Assembly (NCBI GenBank): GCA_900313155.1
Contig: OMQE01000018.1
Coordinates: 1-5,151 of the forward strand
Reading direction: 5' to 3'
Source of the DNA: an uncultured Rhodospirillaceae bacterium
Lineage (GTDB): Bacteria > Pseudomonadota > Alphaproteobacteria > RF32 > CAG-239
DNA: 5,151 nt
Below, in pieces: positions 1 through 4,776 of the stretch (its first letter is position 1; each line of letters opens with the position of its first letter). The notes below the pieces were generated by a model, which was not told the origin of the DNA, searched no databases, and was given only the letters and a program-made list of their open reading frames with translations. The position numbers and the translations under genes were made by a program.

Positions 1-685
1 CAACCGCCGTATCACCGAACATGGTTTCCGGACGCGTGGTGGCAATATGGATAAATTCATTCGGATTATCCTCGAGCGGATATTTGTAATAATACATCTT
101 GCCGACCGTTTCCTTTTGTACCACTTCCAAATCCGAAACCGCGGTTTCCAATTTCGGGTCCCAGTTCACCAATTTTTTGGCTTTATAAATCAAACCGTCT
201 TTGTAGAGCGAAACAAAAATTTTCCGCACCGCGCGAGAAAGTCCTTCGTCCATGGTGAAACGCTCGCGGCTCCAATCGCACGAAGCCCCCAAACGGCGCA
301 ACTGCTTACAAATAGTGCCGCCGGATTTTTTCTTCCATTCCCAAACCGTTTCCACAAACTTTTCGCGCCCTAAATCATGGCGAGTCAAACCTTCTTTGGC
401 CAAATTGCGCTCTACCACCATTTGGGTAGCAATACCGGCATGGTCGGTCCCCGGTTGCCACAACACTTTTTTGCCCTGCATGCGATTATAGCGGATTAAA
501 ATATCCTGCAAAGTATTGTCAAGCGCATGCCCCATGTGCAAAACACCGGTAACGTTCGGCGGCGGAATCACAATAGAATAGGCATCTTTATCAGAGCGCA
601 TATCCGGTTTAAAATCACCGTCATTTTCCCATTTGGCATAAATTTTTTCTTCAAAATCTTTCGGATTATAGTTTTTTTCTAACAT
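1..685 (-). CDS. valS: Valyl-tRNA synthetase, N-terminal part (cut by left edge)
   Basis: This gene encodes the cytoplasmic class I enzyme that charges tRNA-Val with valine using ATP. The 228 residues present read cleanly as ValS. PPPNVTG is at about 41-47, and the class I HIGH signature appears as HMGH at 50-53. PGTDHAGIATQ is at 78-88, NWDPKLETAVSDLEV at about 174-188, and ATTRPETMFGD at about 215-225, where the CP1 editing domain begins. The KMSKS loop and anticodon-binding domain lie beyond the left edge. The start at 685 gives MLEKNYNP, which resembles alphaproteobacterial ValS N-termini as I recall them, with a weak GGA ten bases upstream. An in-frame ATG at 700 would add five residues but has no Shine-Dalgarno sequence. 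The gene follows the popZ-like gene on the same strand after 83 bases and may be co-transcribed with it; no convincing separate promoter is visible. Identification is secure; only the exact start is uncertain. Confidence 0.96.
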   Translation of the reverse strand, partial: MLEKNYNPKDFEEKIYAKWENDGDFKPDMRSDKDAYSIVIPPPNVTGVLHMGHALDNTLQDILIRYNRMQGKKVLWQPGTDHAGIATQMVVERNLAKEGLTRHDLGREKFVETVWEWKKKSGGTICKQLRRLGASCDWSRERFTMDEGLSRAVRKIFVSLYKDGLIYKAKKLVNWDPKLETAVSDLEVVQKETVGKMYYYKYPLEDNPNEFIHIATTRPETMFGDTAV

Positions 686-768
686 TTTTTCTTTTTCCAT
701 AAACAAAATTAAACATCGGGTTCAAGCAATATCAAATATTTGAGAAAAACACCCTATAAAAAGCAAGG

Positions 769-1083
769 TTATGCGTCTTTCTTTGCGCGCACTCGAACGC
801 CGGAAACGACCACCGGTTGCGGTTGCCGATTAAAATAGCTACGATATTTTTTCATCATTTTTTGAGCAACATCATCAAAGCTCCAAACACCAAGTTGATA
901 GGGTACATCTTCTCGCTTAACCAACATACTGCGAGAAAGCTCAAACACCTTATCTTCCGGTTTAAGCACAGAATTTCCGGCCGGATAAAACGATTTGAAA
1001 TACTGGCGACGCTCTTTTTCCACAATCGCCTCACGTATAGATTTTAAAATATCATCAATAGATGCGTCTTTCAAATCTGCCAT
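769..1083 (-). CDS. popZ: Short PopZ-like (DUF2497 N-terminal motif) protein
   Basis: The product has 104 residues. DASIDDILKSIREAI (6-20) matches the N-terminal helix of PopZ (Caulobacter: PTMEEILASIRRII, from memory), the segment that binds client proteins at the cell pole. KVFELSRSML (45-54) resembles a second short motif seen in PopZ homologues. The position just upstream of valS agrees. In the family, PopZ self-assembles into polar microdomains that tether ParB and the chromosome origin. What is odd is the size: Caulobacter PopZ is about 177 residues. Here the acidic proline-rich linker and the C-terminal leucine-rich oligomerisation helices are not recognisable. A Tyr/Lys/Arg-rich tail ending VRVRAKKDA replaces them. 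The start at 1083 is chosen because GAGGT sits 10 bases upstream. The longer in-frame ATG at 1149 overlaps the promoter -35 box, and the ATG at 1110 lacks a ribosome site. Homology through the N-terminal motif is fairly sure; true PopZ function is inferred. Confidence 0.75.
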   Translation of the reverse strand: MADLKDASIDDILKSIREAIVEKERRQYFKSFYPAGNSVLKPEDKVFELSRSMLVKREDVPYQLGVWSFDDVAQKMMKKYRSYFNRQPQPVVVSGVRVRAKKDA

Positions 1084-1093
1084 TGACTTAATT

Positions 1094-1098
1094 ACCTC
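1094..1098 (-). promoter_or_regulatory. Shine-Dalgarno site of the popZ-like gene
   Basis: GAGGT is read on the minus strand, ten bases before the ATG at 1083. It decides the start: the alternative in-frame ATGs at 1149, 1122 and 1110 have no comparable purine-rich site. Confidence 0.7.
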
Positions 1099-1120
1099 AA
1101 AAAAACACATTAACTGTGCC

Positions 1121-1149
1121 ATAATAACAAACTTAAATCTAAATGGCAA
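1121..1149 (-). promoter_or_regulatory. Sigma-70-type promoter of the popZ-like gene
   Basis: The -35 TTGCCA (1149-1144) is followed by a 17-base spacer and the -10 TATTAT (1126-1121). Transcription would begin near 1114, giving a leader of about 30 bases before the ATG at 1083. This placement also rules out the longer ATG starts at 1149 and 1122, which would lie upstream of the transcript. Confidence 0.65.
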
Positions 1150-1230
1150 CAGCTTTTATATATTTTTTTCCAGCCATTTTGAGAAGTTTGCAGGACGACG
1201 TCAAAATCCTCGAATTCCGGTCTGACTAAC

Positions 1231-1259
1231 TTTATAATGTCATAAAAATCGTCTTGCAA
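1231..1259 (-). promoter_or_regulatory. Possible upstream minus-strand promoter
   Basis: TTGCAA (1259-1254), a 17-base spacer and TATAAA (1236-1231) form a good sigma-70-like match pointing toward the popZ-like gene, with a start near 1224. The -35 hexamer is palindromic and is the same six bases used by the plus-strand promoter for the element at 1288. If active, it gives the popZ-like gene a second transcript with a leader of about 140 bases. AT-rich DNA produces such matches by chance, so support is moderate. Confidence 0.4.
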
Positions 1260-1281
1260 TTTTACAATATTGATTTAATAT
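1254..1281 (+). promoter_or_regulatory. Promoter of the structured RNA element at 1288
   Basis: The -35 TTGCAA (1254-1259), a 16-base spacer and the -10 TAATAT (1276-1281) lie six bases before CATCG at 1288. The same geometry occurs in the second copy (TTGATT, 16 bases, TACTAT, six bases, CATCG at 4293). The spacer end TTGATT next to the -10 box is also shared. Conservation of spacing between the two copies is the main support. Confidence 0.5.
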
Positions 1282-1287
1282 AACTTT

Positions 1288-1343
1288 CATCGACAGGTGT
1301 TCTGCCAATGGAGCCCCGAAACTCCTAATAAGATAATTACTCC
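1288..1343 (+). ncRNA. Structured RNA element, copy 1 (unnamed, 3' end unknown)
   Basis: This stretch aligns without gaps to 4293-4348, with 41 of 56 bases identical and 23 of the first 26. It begins six bases after a -10 box, as the other copy does. Shared parts are a 5' hairpin with GUGUU loop, GGAG followed by ACUCC, and a second ACUCC near the end. On the plus strand the 5' hairpin has two mismatches (C-A and A-C). On the minus strand the same bases pair fully with two G-U pairs, so orientation is less certain here than for copy 2. No long-range closing stem or intrinsic terminator is visible before the grpE 3' end, so the coordinates mark only the conserved part. It could be a shorter relative, a decayed copy, or an RNA running antisense into grpE. 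I do not recognise a named family. Confidence 0.45.
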
Positions 1344-1392
1344 CTTTAAGGGAAAACGAATGCTCACCGTTTATCATTCAAAACTTAAAAAA

Positions 1393-1959
1393 CTACTTTC
1401 CGCCTTTGGTCACAATCACCATTGCTTCACGCAAAATTCGGTCGTTGATGGTGTAGGCTGATTGCAATTCAGCAATAATTGTGCCAGCCGGTTTTTCAAC
1501 ATCTTCTACCTCTTGCACCACCCGTTCCAAGTTCGGGTCAAAAACCTGCCCCATACAATCCACTTTTTTAACACCGAATTTTTCAAACACATGGAACAAT
1601 TCTTTTTGCGTCATTTCCACACCTTCAATAAAGGCACCGCAGTTAGCCCGTGTTTGTTCATCAACGGCTGAAAGCGCACGTTGCAAATTGTCTGCCACAG
1701 AAAGCAATTCTTTGGCAAATGACGAAATGGCATATTTAGAGTTTTTTTCCAGTTCTTGCTGGCACCGCCGTTTAGTGTTTTCTGCTTCGGCATATGCCCG
1801 TAAAAACGAATCTTTAAGCTTATTATATTCTTCTTGCAAAGCCGCCAACGAAACTTCTTCTTCAACTTCAGACGGAGCGTCCGTTTCTTGTGGCTCAAGC
1901 GTTTCTGGTTCATCTACCGATAAATTTTCCTGTTCATGTTTTTTCTTTTTATCGCTCAT
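1393..1959 (-). CDS. grpE: Nucleotide exchange factor GrpE (HSP70 cofactor)
   Basis: GrpE is the cytoplasmic exchange factor that releases ADP from DnaK in the DnaK-DnaJ-GrpE folding cycle; it works as a dimer. The 188-residue product has the usual plan. A charged, acidic disordered N-terminus occupies about 1-35. The long dimerising helix runs about 36-95 and includes LRAYAEAENTKRR. The helical core follows, then the C-terminal beta domain with FDPNLERVVQE (140-150) and the family signature region INDRILREAMVIVTKG (171-186). Length is normal for the family. The start at 1959 is preferred over the in-frame ATGs at 1983 and 1980 because AGAGGA lies four bases upstream. Two lysines and threonine-glycine-glycine features at the C-terminus are ordinary. 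The gene stands alone: no hrcA or dnaK is adjacent and I see no CIRCE operator. It is divergent from glgA, sharing a 185-base intergenic region. Confidence 0.96.
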   Translation of the reverse strand: MSDKKKKHEQENLSVDEPETLEPQETDAPSEVEEEVSLAALQEEYNKLKDSFLRAYAEAENTKRRCQQELEKNSKYAISSFAKELLSVADNLQRALSAVDEQTRANCGAFIEGVEMTQKELFHVFEKFGVKKVDCMGQVFDPNLERVVQEVEDVEKPAGTIIAELQSAYTINDRILREAMVIVTKGGK

Positions 1960-2003
1960 TTTATCCTCTTTAAAATGCATCATCTATCGTTTATATATAA
2001 TAG

Positions 2004-2032
2004 AACTTAGTAATAAATTTTGCCTAAGTCAA
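2004..2032 (-). promoter_or_regulatory. Candidate grpE promoter
   Basis: On the minus strand CTTGACT supplies a good -35 (TTGACT, 2032-2027). With a 17-base spacer the -10 would be TAAGTT (2009-2004), a poor match. CTTGAC is also the -35 core of alphaproteobacterial heat-shock (RpoH) promoters, which would suit grpE, but I cannot see a convincing RpoH -10 at the right distance. Confidence 0.3.
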
Positions 2033-2072
2033 GAGATATAACTTTTAAAAAGTGCGGCATTTTCTTTTTTTG

Positions 2073-2101
2073 TTGAAGATAAAAAATATTCGCGCTATAA
2101 T
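2073..2101 (+). promoter_or_regulatory. Sigma-70-type promoter of glgA
   Basis: The -35 TTGAAG (2073-2078), a 17-base spacer and a perfect -10 TATAAT (2096-2101) predict a start near 2108 and a leader of about 37 bases. The -10 overlaps the in-frame ATG at 2100, so that ATG and the GTG at 2052 cannot be the translation start for this transcript. Confidence 0.7.
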
Positions 2102-2132
2102 GAAACATCATTTCGATAAAATAATTTTGTAT

Positions 2133-2137
2133 AAAGG
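2133..2137 (+). promoter_or_regulatory. Shine-Dalgarno site deciding the glgA start
   Basis: AAAGG lies seven bases before the ATG at 2145. The earlier in-frame starts (GTG 2052, ATG 2100) have no such site. Confidence 0.6.
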
Positions 2138-2144
2138 TTTTCAA

Positions 2145-4181
2145 ATGTCCGAATTTAGTAAATATACCCAAGATAATGTGTTTCACTTTTTGCCCCTCAA
2201 CTTTAATAAGCGCAAATTTTCGGTGGTGTATGGCATTCCGCAAGATTCGATTTTGAAAAAAATGCAAAATATGGCAAAAAATCAGTGTCTTAATGATGCG
2301 TGGCCAGTCATAAAAAACGTTAATGCGTGGATGATAACGGCAGAAACCGCTACTTTTATGAAGTGGGGCGGTTTGGGAATGGTGGCATCGGAACTGCCGG
2401 AAAATTTCAATACAGTGTTTGGTAAAGATGGACACAATATCAGCATTGTCTGCCCAATGTATATAGGTGATACGGGCAAAAAAAAGGCCGAACTTTCCGG
2501 CGGCATATATAATGGTGCCGAAGGTCGCAGTATCAAGGTTAAAAAGACCAAATCATTCCAAGTTGCTTTTTTAGGCAAACTTAACAAACTGCGTCGTTTT
2601 AATGTTGATATCTATCGCGGTGAACTTAACGGTGTAACATATTACTTTGTGCATAATAAAACCTTTTTCAGCATCAATCCGGCAGAAAACAATCCGTCAG
2701 GACAAGGAGGGTGCTATGTGCTGAACGAATTTGGTATTGATGAAGTTGAGCGTTTTGCCTTTTTCTCGAAGTGCGTCTATACTTTGTTAGAAGGGCTGGC
2801 TTTGCTGCCGGATAAAACCATGCCCTTGCCGAATATTTTAATTGCGAATGATTGGCACAGCGGCGCACTTTCCGGCTTGACCAAGTATTTGACTTTGGCT
2901 AAGGTTTATGCCGGCCGTTTGTCGGTTGAAGTAGCGCGTGCCATTTCGAGCATACCGGTGGTATATATTGTGCACCACATGGGGTATCAGGGGTGGGACT
3001 ACCAAAATACCTCGCGCATATTAAATTCGCTGTATGAAGACTTGTCAACTTTGGTGTTCAAACACGCCAAAGCGGTTAAAAACGGTAATCCGCGCACCAC
3101 AAACACACTGATTGTTTCTGATACATATAATCAAGCTTCGTCAAACATACATTTGGCAGACCGCATTGTGACGGTTTCCAAAAACTATATGGAAGAAGTT
3201 TCAAAAGAAAAGGGGTTTGGTTTTGACTTTCGTGATGTTTTGAAAATTCGCAAAAACTATCGTAATTTTTTTGGTATTGTCAATGGTTATGAGAAAAAAT
3301 TGATTTCCCCGAACGAAAAGAAAATTGCCGAAATCAATGCCTATTTTAAAGATACGAATTTCAAATATTACGACGGCTCACAACTCAACGTAAAAATACA
3401 TAACAAGCGCGAATGTATCAAGCTTTTGTCTCGCTTGGCAAAAGATGAAACATATCGCGAGCAGGTTGTGCCGCTGATTGACTTATATAATTTTGATAAT
3501 ATTTCATCTTTGGCGCGTGATGCCGAAAAAATTCCGTTTATTTGCATGACCAGCCGTATGGTGGAACAAAAAGGTTATGATGTTGCTATTAACGCCATTT
3601 TGCAAATCAGTTTCAAATATCGCAATTCGCCGGAAAATTTCCCGATTTTTGTGTTGGGGGGTGCCGGCAATAAGGATTTATACAGCGACTTGCAAACCCT
3701 GAAAGACAATACTAAACAAATTTTCCGCGACTTTGCCAAGCGCATTTTTGTGTTCCACGGCTACAAAGACGAATTTGCTTATGCGGTGCAGCTGGCGGCC
3801 GATTTTTATATGATGCCGTCATATTTTGAACCTTGTGGTCTAACACAAATGGAAGCTATGGCGAAAGGTTCATTGCCGATTGCTACTTCTACCGGCGGTT
3901 TAGTTGACACCATAGAGGACAGCGTTGACGGCTTTAGAACACAGGCGTTTTTTGCCGGTGGCGAACGTGTGTATGGAAGCAACCTGATGGCGCAACATCT
4001 TAAGAATAATCTCAATGCTTATGAAGATGCGGTGGAGCGCGCGTTGCGTTGTTTCTATGTTGCTCCGCAAGATTTGCATCAAATGCAACGTCGGGCGATG
4101 GCTGATGATTTTAGCTGGTCAACACCGGAGAACGGTTCGGTTTATAAATATTTCAAGCTATTCACCACCGGTTCGCTTTAA
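2145..4181 (+). CDS. glgA: Glycogen/starch synthase, GT5 family, enlarged and divergent
   Basis: GlgA transfers glucose from a nucleotide-glucose donor (ADP-glucose in typical bacteria) to the growing alpha-1,4-glucan in the cytoplasm. The GT-B fold landmarks are in order: KWGGLG (73-78, the KxGGL donor-binding loop), NDWHSG (235-240), VHHMGYQG (276-283), ADRIVTVS (338-345), GIVNGYE (377-383), SRMVEQKGYD (470-479), SYFEPCGLTQMEAM (559-572) and STGGLVDT (582-589). Residues matching E. coli Lys15, His161, Arg300, Lys305, Glu377 and Cys379 are K73, H238, R471, K476, E562 and C564, so the active site looks intact. The product has 678 residues against about 477 in E. coli. The excess is an N-terminal extension of nearly 60 residues plus about 95 extra between H238 and R471. 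The start at 2145 follows AAAGG and lies downstream of the TATAAT box. No glgB, glgC or glgP is adjacent. The family is certain; donor and product are inferred. Confidence 0.93.
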   Translation: MSEFSKYTQDNVFHFLPLNFNKRKFSVVYGIPQDSILKKMQNMAKNQCLNDAWPVIKNVNAWMITAETATFMKWGGLGMVASELPENFNTVFGKDGHNISIVCPMYIGDTGKKKAELSGGIYNGAEGRSIKVKKTKSFQVAFLGKLNKLRRFNVDIYRGELNGVTYYFVHNKTFFSINPAENNPSGQGGCYVLNEFGIDEVERFAFFSKCVYTLLEGLALLPDKTMPLPNILIANDWHSGALSGLTKYLTLAKVYAGRLSVEVARAISSIPVVYIVHHMGYQGWDYQNTSRILNSLYEDLSTLVFKHAKAVKNGNPRTTNTLIVSDTYNQASSNIHLADRIVTVSKNYMEEVSKEKGFGFDFRDVLKIRKNYRNFFGIVNGYEKKLISPNEKKIAEINAYFKDTNFKYYDGSQLNVKIHNKRECIKLLSRLAKDETYREQVVPLIDLYNFDNISSLARDAEKIPFICMTSRMVEQKGYDVAINAILQISFKYRNSPENFPIFVLGGAGNKDLYSDLQTLKDNTKQIFRDFAKRIFVFHGYKDEFAYAVQLAADFYMMPSYFEPCGLTQMEAMAKGSLPIATSTGGLVDTIEDSVDGFRTQAFFAGGERVYGSNLMAQHLKNNLNAYEDAVERALRCFYVAPQDLHQMQRRAMADDFSWSTPENGSVYKYFKLFTTGSL

Positions 4182-4196
4182 GCACAAAAGCGGAGT

Positions 4197-4240
4197 TCGA
4201 TTTCTTCACAGTTTAAAAAATTAAAGAAAATTCGATATAT
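4197..4240 (+). terminator. Weak candidate terminator of glgA
   Basis: TCGA (4197-4200) plus TTTCTT (4201-4206) can pair with AAGAAA (4224-4229) plus TCGA (4232-4235), with a two-base bulge and a 17-base loop. TATATTTT follows. The stem is AU-rich and the T tract is interrupted, so this is only a possibility. No better terminator lies between glgA and the next promoter. Confidence 0.25.
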
Positions 4241-4258
4241 TTTAACAACAGTTTTTAC

Positions 4259-4286
4259 TTGATTTTTATATATTTTGATTTACTAT
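4259..4286 (+). promoter_or_regulatory. Promoter of the structured RNA gene (copy 2)
   Basis: The -35 TTGATT (4259-4264), a 16-base spacer and the -10 TACTAT (4281-4286) predict a start at about 4292-4294, exactly where the folded RNA begins (CATCGG at 4293). The element at 1288 has the same spacing. No better promoter is visible for the HTH gene downstream, so this may drive both. Confidence 0.6.
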
Positions 4287-4292
4287 AGCCAA

Positions 4293-4441
4293 CATCGGTA
4301 GGTGTTCTGCCGATGGAGTATCACAACTCCTTATACCAAATAAACTCCTCAATGGTGGGGAGCCGGCGGAATATATCGAATACGCCGGACTGATGGTATA
4401 ACAGTTGTGAACTCCCGACCACTTTTTTAGGTGGTCTTTTT
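4293..4441 (+). ncRNA. Structured small RNA or riboregulatory leader, copy 2 (unnamed)
   Basis: About 150 bases with a clear fold by eye. The 5' hairpin pairs CATCGGTAG (4293-4301) with CTGCCGATG (4307-4315), nine pairs with loop GUGUU. A long-range stem pairs 4316-4328 with 4403-4414 (twelve pairs, A4320 bulged), then 4331-4338 with 4394-4401 (eight pairs). It closes a junction holding two hairpins: CUCCUC (4345-4350) with GUGGGGAG, and CCGGCG (4363-4368) with CGCCGG (4383-4388), six perfect pairs. An intrinsic terminator ends it at 4441. ACUCC occurs three times (4326, 4344, 4411). GGAGU at 4315-4319 can pair locally with the first or distantly with the third, so alternative folds exist. 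The first 56 bases are shared with the element at 1288. The RNA sits between glgA and an HTH gene whose ATG is 32 bases past the terminator. It could be a trans-acting RNA or an attenuating leader. It does not match 6S, SRP, tmRNA or RNase P features I know. Confidence 0.65.
4417..4441 (+). terminator. Rho-independent terminator of the structured RNA
   Basis: GACCAC (4417-4422) pairs with GTGGTC (4431-4436) around an eight-base U-rich loop, followed at once by TTTTT (4437-4441) and then GTTT. On the minus strand the hairpin has no T tract after it, which fixes the direction. Some read-through must occur if the HTH gene is served only by the promoter at 4259. Confidence 0.85.
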
Positions 4442-4473
4442 GTTTAACTTTAACAAAAGAGGAGTTCTGAAAT

Positions 4474-4707
4474 ATGTGTGCACATTATTTAGTCCCTAAA
4501 GAGGTTTTACCGGAAATTTGCCCGCAACTCAAACAACTTCGCCTTGAACAAGGACTGAGTTTGGAAGAATTGCAAGCTATTGTCCATATTAGTCCCAGAT
4601 TGCTGAAACGTATGGAAGACGGCAAATGCTTGGTGTTGTTTCATCTTATCAAACTACTTGATTTTTACGGCAAAAAAGTGCGAATAGCGCTGGAAGATAA
4701 AAATTAA
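4474..4707 (+). CDS. Small Cro/C1 (XRE)-type helix-turn-helix protein
   Basis: The 77-residue product is nearly all one DNA-binding domain. CPQLKQLRLEQGLS (16-29) fits helix 1, LEELQAIVH (30-38) helix 2, SPRLLKRMEDGKC (40-52) the recognition helix with the typical small-residue turn, and LFHLIKLLDFYGKKVRIAL (55-73) the closing helices and strand. It probably binds DNA as a dimer and regulates transcription; the target is unknown. There is no extra sensor domain, toxin partner or phage gene nearby. The ATG at 4474 has a strong Shine-Dalgarno site, AGAGGAG, ending nine bases upstream at 4464. That site (GAGGAGTT, 4459-4466) is perfectly complementary to AACTCCTC at 4343-4350 inside the structured RNA just upstream, hinting at cis regulation. 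No clear promoter lies between the RNA terminator and the ATG. The stop codon lies within the left arm of the downstream hairpin. Confidence 0.85.
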   Translation: MCAHYLVPKEVLPEICPQLKQLRLEQGLSLEELQAIVHISPRLLKRMEDGKCLVLFHLIKLLDFYGKKVRIALEDKN

Positions 4708-4748
4708 CAGCGACATCAATACTACAATATTTTAATGTCGCTGTTAAT
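4699..4748 (-). terminator. Terminator of the minus-strand gene at 4777
   Basis: A perfect 14-bp inverted repeat (4703-4716 with 4735-4748; core AACAGCGACAT) surrounds an 18-base loop. Read on the minus strand it is followed by TTTTT (4703-4699, partly from the stem), making a usable intrinsic terminator 29 bases after the stop of the glycine-rich gene. On the plus strand no T tract follows, though the hairpin may still stabilise the HTH transcript end. It overlaps the HTH stop codon. Confidence 0.7.
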
Positions 4749-4776
4749 ATAAGTTAGCCATTATATAGCTTAAACT

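Noticed and set aside
47..491. Plus-strand open frames at the left edge (47-373, 252-491)
   Set aside because: They lie antisense to valS, whose minus-strand frame shows clear synthetase motifs; the plus-strand translations have no recognisable features.
1084..1149. 22-residue N-terminal extension of the popZ-like protein (ATG at 1149)
   Set aside because: The first codon overlaps the -35 box of a good promoter and there is no ribosome site; GAGGT precedes the ATG at 1083, where the family-like N-terminus begins.
1339..1352. ACTCCCTTTAAGGGA hairpin as a terminator of copy 1 or of grpE
   Set aside because: The stem is only about four to six pairs with a very small loop, and no T tract follows on either strand.
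1481..2041. 186-codon plus-strand open frame opposite grpE
   Set aside because: It is antisense to a clear GrpE frame, is rich in Ser/Cys as expected for a shadow frame, and has no domain or ribosome site.
2052..2144. Longer glgA starts (GTG 2052, ATG 2100)
   Set aside because: Both are upstream of, or overlap, the TATAAT box at 2096-2101 and lack ribosome sites; ATG 2145 has AAAGG.
1960..2144. CIRCE operator for heat-shock control of grpE
   Set aside because: No TTAGCACTC / GAGTGCTAA inverted repeat is present between grpE and glgA.
2007..2435. 142-codon minus-strand open frame across the glgA 5' region
   Set aside because: It covers the grpE/glgA promoter region and the antisense of the glgA N-terminus; the composition is not protein-like and no family is recognisable.
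4293..4441. Known housekeeping RNA (6S, SRP, tmRNA, RNase P) or tRNA
   Set aside because: The fold has no SRP GGAA-loop domain, no tRNA-like ends or CCA, and neither the length nor the conserved cores of RNase P or tmRNA; the 6S open-bubble layout is also absent.
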